From: Bin87 sp965208015 | Lineage (GTDB): Bacteria; Chloroflexota; Dehalococcoidia; Lucifugimonadales; UBA3495 | DNA length: 64,000 bases | Assembly (NCBI GenBank): GCA_965208015.1 | Contig: OZ242308.1 | Location: 1 to 64,000 of the forward strand | Direction of reading: 5' to 3' | In this document: positions 19,501 through 34,500 of the stretch, in pieces | Position numbering within the stretch: position 1 is the first letter of the stretch | How the letters are laid out: each line of letters starts with the position of its first letter | Made by a program: the position numbers and the translations under genes | The notes under the pieces: model-generated | What the model saw: the letters and a program-made list of their open reading frames with translations, nothing else | Told to the model about the DNA's origin: nothing | Database searches by the model: none

Positions 19501-22500
19501 CGTCGTCGCCGGAGGTGTCCACCCGGGTCACCGTCAGCCGATAGCCATTGCGGTTATAGTACTGCGACCGCAACTGAACGAAGTACGTGCCCGAGGCGGG
19601 CGCCTTGAACGTGAAGGGGTTCAGATAGCTGATGTCGTCCTGCGTGAAATGCTCCGGCGTGCGCTCCATAGTGCACATCGTGGCCTCCGGGCACTCCGCA
19701 AGATCGGCCATGTCCACCCGCCACGCCCCCGCCAAGCCCGTACCGCCGTCGGACTTGTCGACGTAGTACGGGTTCCAGTAGTCCGGCGTGTCCGGCGTCC
19801 GCTGCGAAGACGGCAACAGCCAATACCAGAACCGCTTCTGCTTCGCCCCCAGACCGTCGCCGCTGTAATCCCAATCCGGCCCATGCGTCGTCGGACCCCG
19901 GTTGTAGCGATTGTTCACCAGCTCCCTGTACTGCGAGTCCAGCACCGCAATCCGCGGCTCCCCCCACATCGGGTTGGAACCCCACCCCGTCACCTGCACC
20001 CGGTAATAGCGGCCCTCCTCGAACTGCACCTCATGCAGATCCTCACCACCAAGCAACCCGCCCACACTGCCGGTTGTGCTGAGCAGCACCTCCTGCTCCG
20101 CCGGCGTGGCGCTGGCCGAGGCGCTGGCTCCCCAGCCCGCCGAGTTGTTCGCCTGTACCTCGAAGTCATACGCGCTGCCGTTGGTCAGGCCCGTGACCGT
20201 CGCCGTCGTGCCGGTGACCTCGGTCCAGCTGCCCCAGCTGTTGGCCGAGCCCAGCTTGTGCCGGTGCCGGTACTTCGTGACCGCCGCGCCGCCGTCGCTG
20301 CTCGGCGCAGACCAGCTCAGCGACACCTCAGTGTCGCCGGCGGTGGCGGCGAAGCTCGTCGGCGCGCCAGGAACGGTGGCGGGCGTGGCGCTGGCCGAGG
20401 CGCTGGCGCCCCAGCCCGCCGAGTTCTCCGCCTCCACCTCGAAGTCATACGCGCTGCCGTTGGTCAGGCCCGTGACCGTCGCCGTCGTGCCGGTGACCTC
20501 GGTCCAGCTGCCCCAGGCAGACGCGGAGCTCAGCTTGTGGCGGTGCCGGTACTTCGTGACCGAAGCGCCGCCGTCGCTGGACGGCGCAGTCCAGATCAGT
20601 GCCACCTGGGCGTCGCCGGCGGTGGCGGTGAGGCTCGCCGGGCGGGCGGGGACATTGTGGGTGGTGGCCGTCGCCGACGCCGAGTACGCACCGGCGCCCA
20701 CGCTGTTGGTCGCGGACACCCGGTACCAGCGCTCCGCCCCGTTGCCCAAACCGGTGTGGGTGTAGGTCGTGGCTGTGCCCTGGGGCTGTGGTGACACGTC
20801 GGCCCAGTTCGCTGTGCCGGAGGGATCCGAGTCAGAGGCCTGCAGGGTGTAGCCGGTGATAGCCGCGCCGCCGTCAGACGCCGGCGCGGTCCACGACAGT
20901 GCGATCTGCTTCACCCCGGCGGTGGCGGTGAGGCTCGTCGGGGCGCCGGGGGCAACTACGGGCCGCACCGTGCCCTTGACCGTGATGCGGATCGATTCAC
21001 CGCTGGAGGTGGTTAACCAGTTTCCTCCGCCGTCCTGAATCTGATAGGCGTTTGCGATGCTCCAGCCCGCTGCTTTACCCGTGTCCTCGCCGTTGGAAGT
21101 GGTCGAGTCCAAAGTAAGAGGGTCTCGGCCGGGTGATCTAATGAGGAGCGTGTAAGTCGTGCTCGCGTCAAGCGTCGTATCGCTGGGGGCGGTGAAAACA
21201 AGAGTTCCAGCCGCAAAACTGCCCGGTGCGGTCAGCGCCGTACACGTGGAAGTTGGTAATCCCGAACCATCGACCGTACATACGGAGACGCTCGCATCGT
21301 CACCTTCAGCATCTTCTGAAACGAGTTCGACGCTGGTTAACGTGTAACCGGGCGCGTTGCTCCCGGTAGTGAAGCGCTGCGAATACCTGAGGTTGGAAGT
21401 AGCACTGTCATCCCCGCCCTGGCCCACATTGCTGATCAGCGTGACGGTTGCCGTCGGCGTGGCGCTGGCCGAGGCGCTTGCGCCCCAGCCCTCGGAGTTC
21501 TGCGCCTGCACCTCGAAGTCGTAGCCGCTGCCGTTGGTCAGGCCGGTGACCGTCGCCGACGTGCCGGTGACCTCGGTCCAGCTGCCCCAGGTTGACGCGC
21601 TGCTGAGCTTGTGGCGGTGGCGGTACTTGGTGACCGCGGCGCCGCCGTTGCTGGACGGCGCGGCCCAGCTCAGGCTCACCTGGCCGTCGCCGGCCGACGC
21701 GGACAGGCTCGTCGGCGCGCCCGGCACGGAGAAGTCGTCGTCGCTGACGGTGACCGTGGCGGAGCTGTCGGAGCCCACCGTGTAGCCCGTGCCGGTCTGG
21801 ATCGCGGCGCTTACGTCGGAGTCGGACTCGTCTGCCGAGTCGTCCACCGTCGAAACGCTCAGCGTCGCGGTGGCCGTCCCGTCGGTGAAGTCCACCGTCT
21901 GGCTGCCCTCGTCGCTGGACGCCACCATGTCCTCGGTCTCGCTGACCGCCACCGTCACCGCCAGCGCGCCCGAGGTCAGGTCGCGGGTCAGGGTGAACAC
22001 CGCATCGGCGCCCTCGGTCACGTCCGAGCCCGCCGCGATGGTCACCACCGGCGCCGTCAGCGTCGTGGACGCCGAGGCTGCGGCGCCCCAGCCCACGGAG
22101 TTCTGCGCCTGCACCTCGAAGTCGTAGGCGCCGCCGTTGGTCAGCCCGGTGACCGTGGCGGTCAACGTGGTGGCCGACACCTCGGTCCAGCTGCCCCAGT
22201 TAGTCGCGGAGTTCAGCTTGTGGCGGTAGCGGTACATCGTCACCGCCGCGCCGCCGTCGCTGCCCGGCGCAGTCCAACTCAGGTCCACCTTGCCGTCGCC
22301 GGCGGTCGCGGTGAGGCTCGCCGGCGCGCCCGGCACATTATGGGTGGTGGCCGTCGCCGACGCCGAGTACGCACCGGCGCCCACGCTGTTGGTCGCGGAC
22401 ACCCGGTACCAGCGCTGCGCCCCGTCGCCCAAACCGGTGTGGGTGTAGGTCGTGGCTGTGCCCTGGGGCTGTGGTGACACGTCGGCCCAGTTCGCTGTGC

Positions 22501-25500
22501 CGGAGGGATCTGAGTCAGAGACTTGCAGGGTGTAGCCGGTGATAGCCGCGCCGCCGTCAGATGCCGGCGCGGTCCACGACAGTGCGATCTGCTTCACCCC
22601 GGCGGTGGCGGTCAGGGACGCCGGCGCGCCCGGCGCGGTCGCCGTCGCGCTGGGCGTGGCGCTGGCCGACGCGCTTGCGCCCCAGCCCACGGAGTTCTGC
22701 GCCTGCACCTCGAAGTCGTAGGCGCTGCCGTTGGTCAGGCCGGTGACCGTGGCGGTCAACGTGGTGGCCGACACCTCGGTCCAGCTGCCCCAGGCAGACG
22801 CGGAGCTCAGCTTGTGGCGGTGGCGGTACATCGACACCGACGCGCCGCCGTCGCTGCTCGGCGCAGTCCAGATCAGGTCCACCTTGCCGTCGCCGGCGGT
22901 GGCGGTCAGGGACGCCGGCGCGCCAGGGACACTGTGGGTGGTGGCCGTCGCCGACGCCGAGTACGCACCGGCGCCCACGCTGTTGGTCGCGGACACCTGG
23001 TACCAGCGCTGCGCCCCGTTGCCCAAACCGGTGTGGGTGTAGGTCGTGGCTGTGCCCTGGGGCTGTGGTGACACGTCGGCCCAGTTCGCTGTGCCGGAGG
23101 GATCTGAGTCAGAGACTTGCAGGGTGTAGCCGGTGATAGCCGCGCCGCCGTCAGACGCCGGCGCGGTCCACGACAGTGCGATCTGCTTCACCCCGGCGGT
23201 GGCGGTGAGGGACGCCGGCGCGCCGGGCACGGTCGCCGCCGCGCTGGGCGTGGCGCTGGCCGACGCGCTGGCGCCCCAGCCCACCGAGTTCTCCGCCTCC
23301 ACCTCGAAGTCATACGCGCTGCCGTTGGTCAGGCCCGTCACCATCGCCGTCGTGCCGCTGACCTCGGTCCAGCTGCCCCAGGTAGCAGCGGAGGTCAGCT
23401 TATGGCGGTAGCGGTACATCGACACCGCCGCCCCGCCGTCGTTGCTCGGCGCGGCCCAGCTCAGCGACACCTCAGTGTCGCCGGCGGTGGCGGCGAAGCT
23501 CGTCGGCGCGCCGGGAACGGTGGCCGGCGTGGCGCTGGCCGACGCGCTGGCGCCCCAGCCCACCGAGTTCTGCGCTTGCACCTCGAAATCGTAGGCGCTG
23601 CCGTTGGTCAGGCCGGTGACGGTGGCGGTCAACGTGGTGGCCGACACCTCGGTCCAGCTGCCCCAGGTAGCAGCGGAGGTCAGCTTGTGGCGGTGCCGGT
23701 ACATCGTCACCGCCGCGCCGCCGTCGCTGCTCGGGGCGGTCCAGCTCAGGGTCGCCTGGCCGTCGCCCGCCGTGGCGGTCAGGGACGCCGGCGCGCCCGG
23801 CGCGGTCGCCGTCGCGCTCGGCGTCGCGCTGGCCTGATTGGACGCCGCGCCCTCGCCCACCGCGTTCACCGCGCGCACCTCGAACGTGTACGCGGTGCCG
23901 TTCGTCAGCCCGGTCACCGTGTGGCTCGCCGTCGCCGCGCCGCTGCCCGAGATGTCGGACCACGACCCGAACGCGCCGGCGCCCTCCTTGCGGCGAACCT
24001 GGAACTTCGTGATCGCCGACCCCCCATCACCGGGCACGGTCCACGACAGCGCCACCTGGGCGTCGCCGGCCGACGCGGACAGGCTCGTCGGCGCCCCCGG
24101 CACGGAGAAGTCGTCGTCGCTGACGGTGACCGTGGCGGAGCTGTCGGAGCCCACCGTGTAGCCCGTGCCGGTCTGGATCGCGGCGCTTACGTCGGAGTCG
24201 GACTCGTCTGCCGAGTCGTCCACCGTCGAAACGCTCAGCGTCGCGGTGGCCGTCCCGTCGGTGAAGTCCACCGTCTGGCTGCCCTCGTCGCCGGACGTCA
24301 CCATGTCCTCGGTCTCGCTGACCGCCACCGTCACCGCCAGCGTGCCCGAGGTCAGGTCGCGGGTCAGGGTGAACACCGCATCGGCGCCCTCGGTCACGTC
24401 CGAGCCCGCCGCGATGGTCACCACCGGCGCCGTCAGCGTCGTGGACGCCGAGGCTGCGGCGCCCCAGCCCACGGAGTTCTGCGCCTGCACCTCGAAATCG
24501 TAGGCGCTGCCGTTGGTCAGGCCGGTGACGGTCGCCGTCAACGTGGTGGCCGACACCTCGGTCCAATCCCCGAAGGCGGTCTCTGTGCCGAGCTTGTGGC
24601 GGTAGCGGTACATCGTCACCGCCGCGCCGCCGTCGCTGCTCGGGGCGGTCCAGCCCAGGGTCGCCTGGCCGTCGCCCGCCGTGGCGGTCAGGGACGCCGG
24701 CGCGCCCGGCGCGGTCGCCGTCGCGCTCGGCGTCGCGCTGGCCTGATTGGACGCCGCGCCCTCGCCCACCGCGTTCACCGCGCGCACCTCGAACGTGTAC
24801 GCGGTGCCGTTCGTCAGCCCGGTCACCGTGTGGCTCGCCGTCGCCGCGCCGCTGCCCGAGATGTCGGACCACGACCCGAACGCGCCGGCGCCCTCCTTGC
24901 GGCGAACCTGGAACTTCGTGATCGCCGACCCCCCATCACCGGGCACGGTCCACGACAGCGCCACCTGGCCGTCGCCGGCCGACGCGGACAGGCCCGTCGG
25001 CGCGCCCGGCACGGAGAAGTCGTTGTCGGCGACGGTGACCGTGGCGGAGCTGTCGGAGCCCACCGTGTAGCCCGTGCCGGTCTGGATCGCGGCGCTCACG
25101 TCGGAGTCGGACTCGTCGGCCGAGTCGTCCACCGTCGAAACGCTCAGCGTCGCGGTGGCCGTCCCGTCGGTGAAGTCCACCGTCTGGCTGCCCTCGTCGC
25201 TGGACGCCACCATGTCCTCGGTCTCGCTGACCGCCACCGTCACCGCCAGCGTGCCCGCGGTCAGGTCGCGGGTCAGCGTGAACTCCGCATCGGCGCCCTC
25301 GGTCACGTCCGAGCCCGCGGCGATGGTCACCACCGGCGCCGTCAGCGTCGTGGACGCCGAGGCTGCGGCGCCCCAGCCCACGGAGTTCTGCGCCTGCACC
25401 TCGAAATCGTAGGCGCCGCCGTTGGTCAGCCCGGTGACCGTCGCCGACAGCGTGGCGGCGGAGACCTCGGTCCAATCCCCGAAGGCGGTCTCTGTGCCGA

Positions 25501-28500
25501 GCTTGTGGCGGTGGCGGTACATCGTCACCGCCGCGCCGCCGTCGCTGCTCGGCGCGGTCCAGCCCAGGGTCGCCTGGCCGTCCCCGGCGGTGGCGGTCAG
25601 GGACGCCGGCGCGCCGGGGGCGACCACGGTCGCGGCCGGCGTGGCGCTGGCCGACGCGCTGGCGCCCCAGCCCACCGAGTTGTTCGCCTGTACCTCAAAG
25701 TCGTAGGCGCTGCCGTTGGTCAGGCCGGTGACCGTCGCCGTCGTGCCGGTGACCTCGGTCCAGCTGCCCCAGGTACTGCCGGAGCTCAGCTTGTGGCGGT
25801 GGCGGTACTTCGTGACCGCCGCCCCGCCGTCGCTGGCCGGCGCGGCCCAGCTCAGCGATACCTGGGCGTCGCCGGCGGTGGCGGCGAAGCTCGTCGGCGC
25901 GCCAGGAACGGTGGCGGGCGTGGCGCTGGCCGAGGCGCTGGCGCCCCAGCCCACGGAGTTCTGCGCCTGCGCCTCGAAATCGTAGGCGCTGCCGTTGGTC
26001 AGGCCGGTGACCGTCGCCGTCGTGCCGGTGACCTCGGTCCAGCTGCCCCAGGTACTGCCGGAGCTCAGCTTGTGGCGGTGCCGGTACTTGGTGACCGCCG
26101 CGCCGCCGTTGCTGGACGGCGCAGCCCAGCTCAGGCCCACCTGGGCGTCGCCGGCGGTGGCGGCGAAGCTCGTCGGCGCGCCAGGAACGGTGGCGGGCGT
26201 GGCGCTGGCCGAGGCGCTGGCGCCCCAGCCCACGGAGTTCTGCGCCTGCACCTCGAAGTCGTAGGCGCCGCCGTTGGTCAGCCCGGTGACCGTCGCCGAC
26301 AGCGTGGCGGCGGAGACCTCGGTCCAATCCCCGAAGTCGGTCTCTGTGCCGAGCTTGTGGCGGTAGCGGTACATGTCGACCGCGGCCCCGCCGTCGCTGG
26401 ACGGCGCGGACCAGCTCAGGCTCACCTGGGCGTCGCCGGCGGTGGCGGTGAAGCTCGTCGGCGCGCCGGGGGCGGTCGCGGGCGTGGCGCTGGCCGAGGC
26501 GCTGGCGCCCCAGCCCACGGAGTTCTGCGCCTGCACCTCGAAATCGTAGGCGCTGCCGTTGGTCAGCCCGGTGACCGTCGCCGACAGCGTGGCGGCGGAG
26601 ACCTCGGTCCAATCCCCGAAGTCGGTCTCTGTGCCGAGCTTGTGGCGGTAGCGGTACATGTCGACCGCGGCGCCGCCGTTGTTGGACGGCGCGGACCAGC
26701 TCAGGCTCACCTGGGCGTCGCCCGCCGTCGCGCTGAAGCTCGTCGGCGAGCCCGGCACGGTGCGCGGCGTGGCGCTGGCCGACGCGCTGGCGCCCCAGCC
26801 CGCGGAGTTGTTCGCCTGCACCTGGAAGTCATAAGCGCTGCCGTTGGTCAGCCCGGTGACCGTTGCTGTGGTGCCGGTGAGGACCTCAATCCAGGTGCCC
26901 CAGTCCGCGTCCGACGCCGAGGTCAGCTTGTGGCGGTGGCGGTACTTGGTGACCGCCGCGCCGCCATCGTCGGACGGCGCAGCCCAGCTCAGGCCCACCT
27001 GCGCGTCGCCCGCCGTCGCGGTGAGGCTCGTCGGGGCGCCGGGGACGATGCGTGGCGTGCCCTTGACCGTGATGCGGATCGAATCACCGCTGGGGGTGGT
27101 CGAGTAGCTTCCGAGGACGCCAGACTCATAGGCGTCCGCGATGCTCCAGCCCGTCGCTCCGCCCGCGTCCTCGCCGTCGGAGTCGGTCGTGTCCAAATCC
27201 AAAGAGTCGTAGTCGGGCGAGCTGATGACGACCGTGTACGTCGTGTCGGCGTCAAGCTTCGTGTTGGCGGGGGCGGTGAACGCAAGAGTTCCGGCCGCAA
27301 AGCTGCCCGGCGCGGTCAGCGCCGTGCAATCCGAAGTCGGGTGTCCCGAAGCATTGACCGTGCACACCGAGACGGCTGCATCGTCGCCTTCAGTGTCTTC
27401 TGAGATGATTTCGACGCTGGTCAGCGTGTAACCGGCCGAGTTGCTGCCGGTCGTGAATCGCTGCGCTTTAGTGCTGATGCTGTCAACGTGCCAGTCTTGG
27501 CCCTGGCCTGCATTGCTGACCAGCACCACGGTCGCTGTCGGCGTGGCGCTGGCCGACGCGGATGCGCCCCAGCCTGCGGAGTTGTTCGCCTGCACCTCGA
27601 AGTCGTAGGCGCTGTCGTTGGTGAGGCCGGTGACCGTCGCCGACAGCGTGGCGGCGGAGACCTCGGTCCAGCTTCCCCAGGTCGACGCGCTGGTGAGCTT
27701 GTGGCGGTGCCGGTACTTGTCGACCGCGGCGCCGCCGTCGTCGGACGGCGCTGCCCAGCTCAGCTCCGCCTGCGCGTTGCCGGCGGTCGCGGTGAGGCTC
27801 GTCGGCGCGCCGGGGGCCTCCACGGAGCGGACCGTGCCGCGCAGGACAACGTGGATTGCTGAGTTGTTGTAGCAGCCATTGGCGTCGCAGGAGCGCCCGA
27901 AGCTCCAGCCGGCCTGGCTGTCGCTGTCCGCGGTGACGCTGTTGACAAAGTCGCTCTCAGCCCCAGAAGTGGCGGTCATGTACAGCCAGTACGTGGTGTC
28001 CGCCTCCAACTCGTACGGCGTCGACAGCGTGAAGACATTGTCTCCGTCGACCAGAGGCGACGGGGCGGCGAAGGTCGCCAGAACAGCCGACGCCGGCATG
28101 TCGGAGCCGTCGTCGGCGCGCAGCGACATGGTCATCGTCGGCGTCCCCGACAGGCCCAGCGGCACCGTGACACTGCGCAGCGTGTAGCCGCCGAGGTTGG
28201 ACCCGGTGGTGAACTGCTGCCCGGCGAATCCATCGGCAGCACTGGGGACAACAGAACTGCCGTCTGAGGACTGATCGGTGTTCTTGAGCAGCACGGAGTC
28301 GAGATTCACCGTGCCGCGCAGGGCAATCTGGAGGCGACGGTCCACTGAAGGGGCAGTACACGTCTCGCCTGCGGCAGAACTGCAGCGGGTTCCCATGCTC
28401 CAGCCGGCAAGGCTTTCGCTGTCCACACTCGTGTCCGAGGTGAAGTTGACCCTGATCTCGGCGGTGGCGACCATATACACCCAATACGTGGTATCCGCAT

Positions 28501-31500
28501 CCAACTCGACCGGCGCCGACAGGGTGAAGACGTTGTCTCCGAGAGCCCACGACGGCGGGTTGGCGAAGGTCGCCAGCACGGTGGACGAAGGCGCTCCGCT
28601 GTCGTCGGCGCGCAGCGTCACGGTCATCGGCACCGAGTCATTCACCACACCGCCCTTCACCGAGACGCTGCTCAGCATGTAGCCGGCGGCGTCGGACCCG
28701 GTGGTGAACTGCTGCCCGTGATTAGGCCCCGTACTATGCAGGTTCAGGGTGTCAGGAGCAATTGAGGCCTTCCCCGTGTTCGAGACCAGCACGGGGTCGG
28801 GGGCCTTCGGCGTGGCGCTGGCCGAGGCGCTTTCGCCCCAGCCCACAGAGTTCTGCGCCTGCACCTCGAAGTCATAGACGCTGCCGTTGGTCAGGCCGGT
28901 GACTGTCGCCGTCGTGCCGGCGGCCTCGGTCCAGGCGCCCCAGGCCGACGCGGAGCTGAGCTTGTGGTGGTGCCGGTACTTGTCGACCGCGGCGCCGCCG
29001 TCGTCGGACGGCGCAGCCCAGCTCAGATCCACCTGCGCGTCGCCCGCGGTCGCAGTGAGGCTCGTCGGCGCGCCCGGGGCGGTGACGGTCACTTTCACCG
29101 TGCCGCGCAGGGCCACCTGATAGTCATCGCCGGTGTAGCAGTTGCTGTTGTCGCAGACGTCCCCAAAGCTCCAACCGCTCAGGCTGCCGCTGTCCGCGCT
29201 CGTACTTCCGGTGAGGCGCATCTGGATTTGGGCGGTGGCGACCATGTACACCCAGTAACCGGTATTCGCATTCAACTCGACCGGCGTCGACAGGATGAAG
29301 ACGTTGTCTCCGTCAGCCCAGGACGGCGGGTTGGCGAAGGTGGCCAGATCAGTGGACGACGGACGGCCGGAGCCGTTGTCGGCGCGCAGCGTCACGGTCA
29401 TCGGCACCGTCGCCTCCGGGAGCAGACCACTCAGCACGATGCTGCTCAGGGTGTAGCCGGCGGTATTGGACCCGGTGGTGAACTGCTGCGCGGACCAGTC
29501 GTAGCGGTTGATATTGTCTCCGGTTACTCGGGAGGTCTGACCGGTGTTGCTGAGCAGCACGGGGTCGGGGACCTTCGGCGTGGCGGTGGCCGAGGCGCTT
29601 TCGCCCCACCCCACGGAGTTGCTCGCCTGCACCTCGAAGTCATAGCCGCTGTCGTTGGTCAGGCCGGTGACGGTGGCGGTCAACGTGGTGGCCGACACCT
29701 CGGTCCAGCTGCCCCAGGTCGCAGCCGAGCTGAGCTTGTGGCGGTGGCGGTACATGGTGACCGCCGCGCCGCCGTCGCTGGACGGCGCAGACCAGCTCAG
29801 CGACACCTGGGCGTTGCCGGCGGTCGCGGTGAGGCTCGTCGGCGCGCCCGGCACGGAGAAGTCGTTGTCGGCGACGGTGACGGTGTCCCACGAGGGAGTG
29901 CCCACCCCGTAGCCGGCGCCCGACTGGATCGTCGCGGTGACGTGGGAGTTGGTCTCATCAGCAGAGTCGTCCACCGTCGAAACGCTCAGCGTCGCGGTGG
30001 CCGTCCCGTCGGCGAAGTCCACCGTCTGGCTGCCCTCGTCGCCGGCATCCACCATGTCGCCGGTCTCAGACACCTCCACCGTCACCGCCAGGGCGCCCGT
30101 CGTGTCGCCGCGGGTCAGCGTGAACTCCGCATCGGCGCCCTCGGTCACATCCGAGCCCGCCGCGATCGTCACCACCGGCCCCCCCAGCGTGCCGCGCACG
30201 ACCATCTGGAAGCGATAGTTGTCTGAGCATGTGTCGTTGTCGCAGGCCCGGCCGAAGCTCCAACCGGCCTTGCTGCGTTCGTCCAGGCTCCCGCTGAAGG
30301 TGATAGCAACATCGGCAACGTCGGTGTTTGAGATCGTGGCTGACACGTCTATGTACACCCAGTACTTGGTGTCGCGCTCCAACTCGTAGGGCGACGACAG
30401 GGTGAAGAGGTTCTCCCCCGCGATCCATGCCGACGGCGAGGCGAAGGTGGCCAGCACGGCATTGGCGCCGGTCGACGGCCGGTTCGAGCCGTTGTCCGAG
30501 CGCAGTGTCACCGTCACCGGCACCAACGACTGCGCCTGTGTGCCGATCAGCCCGACGCTTTTGAGCGACGTCCCCGCATGGGCGCCGGTGGTGAACTGCT
30601 GGCCGAGCCAGCTGTATTCCTGGAAGGGCGCCCCTGCATCCAAAGGCGTCTGCCCGTCGTTGCTGGCCAGCACCGGGGCCGCGGCGGTCGCGCTGGCCGA
30701 CGCCGAGGGGCCCCACCCCACCGAGTTGCGGGCCTGCACCTCGAAGTCATAGGCGCTGCCGCCGGTCAGCCCCGTCACCGTCGCGGTCAGAGTCGTGGCC
30801 GCGACCTCGGTCCAATCCCCGAAGTCAGTGTCTGTGGCGAGCTTGTGGCGGTAGCGGTACATGTCCACCGTGGCGCCGCCGTCGTCGGAGGGCGCTGTCC
30901 AGGTCAGGGTCGCCTCGGTACCCTCGGCGGCCGCGGTCAGCGACGCGGGCGCGCCCGGCGCGGCCACTTCGTCGTCGGACACCGTGACCGTTGCCGATCC
31001 GTCGGCTCCCACTGCGTAGTCCGTGCCGGTCTCGATCGTGGCGGTGACCTTGGAGTCGTCCTCGTCGACCGTGTCGTCCACGGTGGGCACCGTCAGCGTC
31101 GCGGTGTCCGACCCGTCGGTGAAGTCCACCGTCTGGCTGCCCTCGTCGCTGGACGCCACCATGTCCTCGGTCTCGGTGACCGCCACCGTCACCGTCAGGG
31201 CGCCTGTGGTGTCGTTGCGGGTCAGCGTGAAGACCGCATCGGCGCCCTCGGTGACATCGGCGCCCGCGGCGATCGTCACCACCGGCAGCCCCTGCGGCGT
31301 GGCGGTGGCCTCGTTGGAGGCGGCGCCGTCGCCCCCCGGGTTCACCGCCCGCACCTCGAAGGTGTAGGCCGTGCCGTTGGTGAGCCCCGTCACCGTGTGG
31401 CTCTCCGTCGCGGCGCCGCTGCCGTCGATGTCGGTCCACGACCCGTAGTCGTCACTGCCCTCCTTTTGGCGGTACTGGAACTTGGTGATCGCCGCGCCGC

Positions 31501-34500
31501 CGTTGTCGGGCGCCGACCAACTCAGCTCCACCTTGGCGTCGCCCGCGGCGGCCGACAGGTCGTCGATGGCGCCGGGGGCGCCGAAGGGCGTGGCAGTGGC
31601 GTTGTTGGAGTCTGGGCCGACGCCCTCCGCGTTGACGGCGCGCACCTGGAACGTGTACTCGGTGCCGTTGACGAGGCCCGACACCAGGCCCGTGACGGTG
31701 GTGGGGCCGCTGCGCCCGAAGCCGGTCCAGCTGCCCCAGGTGGTGCCGCCGTCGGTGCTGTGGCGATGCTCGAACCGAGTGATGGGCGAGCCACCGTCGC
31801 CGGGCAGCGTCCAGTTCAGTGTGACGCTGGCATCGCCCGCGGCGGCCGACAGGTCGTCGATGGCCTCGGGGTTGAAGCCCGGCGTGGCGGCGGCCTCGTT
31901 GGAGCTGTCGGCGTTGCCCACGTCGCTGACGGCGCGCACCTGGAACGTGTAGGTGGCGCCGTTGGTGAGGCCGGTCACGGTGTGGGTCGTGGTGGCGGGG
32001 CCGCTGTCGGAGATGTCGGTCCAGGACTGGTAGGACCCGTCGGTCTTGTAGCGGTACTGGAGCTTGGTGATGGGCGAGCCGCCGTGGTACGGCGCCGTCC
32101 ACGTCAGCGTCACGGAGCCGTCGCCCTTGTCGGCCGACAGGTCGTCGATGGCGCGGGGAACCGTGATGGGGTTGACGGTGCCGCGAATCCTGATCGGGAT
32201 AGATCCGTCTCCGGTTTCGGAGTCATTGAATGCGGTGCCCCCCAACGGCTGGTACCGTCTGTCGCCAATGCTCCAGCCGGGCTGGAAGCTGTCCAGCTCC
32301 AGGCTGGAGGAGTACTTCGTTTGGAGACTGCCGCCCGACACCACGAAGTGGACGAAGTATTTTGTGTCGGGATCCAGCGTGAAGGGGCTGTCGAGTTCAA
32401 ACACGTTGAGTCCGGCGACCCAGCTCTCCGGGTTCGCAAACGTGGCCAGCGGTGTGTTGGAGGGGATCTCCGCGTCGGCGTTTTCGGTGTTCACCGAGTC
32501 GCGGGCACGCAGCGTCACCGTCACGGTTGGGGGAAGGGCCGCGCTGGCGGCGGTCCCGATGACCGCCACTTCGGTGAGGTCGTAGCCGGCAGACGACGAC
32601 CCCGTTATGAACGGCTGGGCCCAGGAGGTCACATCACTGAAGCTGAAGTTAAAGGCGCCATCTAAGTCAATCTCGGTGTTGCTCACCAGGATGTGCTCGG
32701 GAACGGCGGTGCCGTAGAGCGTCATCTTGAACGCCTCGTCCGCGCAGTCGTCGGCGGCGGTGCACGACTGCGTGAAGCTCCACCCCTCGGCGCTGCCGCT
32801 GTCGGCAGTCAGCACGCCGAGGCGGTCGACGAAGACCTCGCCGGATGCCTCCAGGTGTACCCAATAGGTGGCGCTGGGCGCCAGGTGCACGCGCGGCGCC
32901 AGGTTGAGGAAGTTGGCCCCGGCCACCCATTCGCCGGGGTTGGTGAACGTGGCCAGCGTCTCGCTCGACGGGGCGCCGCCGTCGTCGGCGCGCAATGTCA
33001 CCGTCAACGGGACGCCGGATTCCGCCTGCGAGCTGACCAGCGAGATGCCGTTCAGCAGGTACCCGCCGTAGTTGTCGCCGGTGGAGAAGCTCTGGGTCAC
33101 CGCGTCGGACTGGTTGATGTCGGTGGCAGTCGCCGTAGCGCTGGACGCCGCATTGGACAGCAGCAGGTCGCCGGGCATGGGCACCCGGTGGATCCGCGGC
33201 TCGCGGGTGGCGTGGGCCCTGGCGCTCTCGAGCACGAACATCGTGGTGCCGTCGGACCAGATCCCGCGGTACTGGACCCCGGCGCGGTCCAGCAGGATGT
33301 CGAAGTGCGGCTGGCGGGTCCCGCGGTTCGAGCTGCGGAACCCGTAGGCGTAGATCCGCTCGTCTGCCTCGTCCAGCACCCAGATGGTGGCGCCGTCAGA
33401 CCAGATGCCCCGCGGGTCGTCGTTGTCGGCGTGCAGGTCCATGTCGAGCCCCGACCAGGAGTTGAAGTCCGACAGCCGGTGGGCGTAGAGCTTGTCGTCT
33501 ACGTCGTCGGCCACCCACACCTGTCTCCCGTTGGACCAGATGCCGTTGGGGTCGTCGTTGCCGCTGCGCAGACTCCGCGTTGTGCTGAAGGTCCGGTCGG
33601 CCTCGTTGTACTGGTAGACGGTGCGGCTGTCGGCCTCGGTGACCCAGATGTAGCTGTCGTTCGACCAGAGATGCCGCGGGTTGTTGTTGTCGGTGTGCAG
33701 CGTCCAGGCCTCGCCCGCGTCGGCGGTCTCGTCGGCCAGGTCATAGGCGTAGATCTGCGTCGAGCCGTTCTGGGTCGCCCACAGCACCGAGCCGTCGGGC
33801 GACCAGATGCCGTGGGGGTTGTCGTTGGCGAGCGACAGCGAACTGAAGCTGGTGAGGCGGGCCCCCGGTGAGCGGTAGCGGTCATCGGTGTAGCCGTTGA
33901 TGTTGGACGCGACCACGCGGTACCGCTGGTCGGCGATGGGGTCGGTGGAGTCGTGGCTGTAGCTGCGGGTGTCGGGGGCCAGGTCTGCTTCCAGTTCGGT
34001 CCATGTCGTGCCGCCGTCGGTGGACACCTCCACCAGGTAGCCGTCGATCTCGTAGTGGGGGTGGTTGCCGGCGCTGAGCGGCGGGGCCCATTGCACCACG
34101 ATCCCGGTGTCGCCGTCCCTCGACAGCGTCATGTTCTGCGGCGCGCTCGGCCAGTCCCCCAGCACGTTGGAGCAGTGCTCGTCGATGCAGGCGTGGCCGC
34201 CGAACACGAGGTTCACCGCAGATGTTCCAATCCTCGTGCTGAAGGACGTCACGCTGCTCTCGTGGACATAGATCTCGTTGTTCAGCGACCAGCCGTCGGA
34301 CCCCGCGATGGGCGAATTGACCGGGTCCCGGACGTACAGCCCGATCCTGTCCGATGTCGACGGGGCGGCGAACCTCACCCAGTAGTCGGTGTTCGGCCTG
34401 AGCACGGCGTCGGCCCCGGCGGACGCGGGCGTTTGGTGGTATCGGTGCGTGCCGGTGGTGTCCACGGTGAGGTCGAACAGTTTGTTGCCGTTGGGCGGCC

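Noticed and set aside
23117..27403. Plus-strand frame of 1,428 codons, and similar long antisense frames at 7169-8434, 10610-12691 and 13581-15260
   Set aside because: They lie opposite the giant genes, have Arg/Gly/Ala-rich low-complexity sequence without domains, and arise from GC-rich codon bias.
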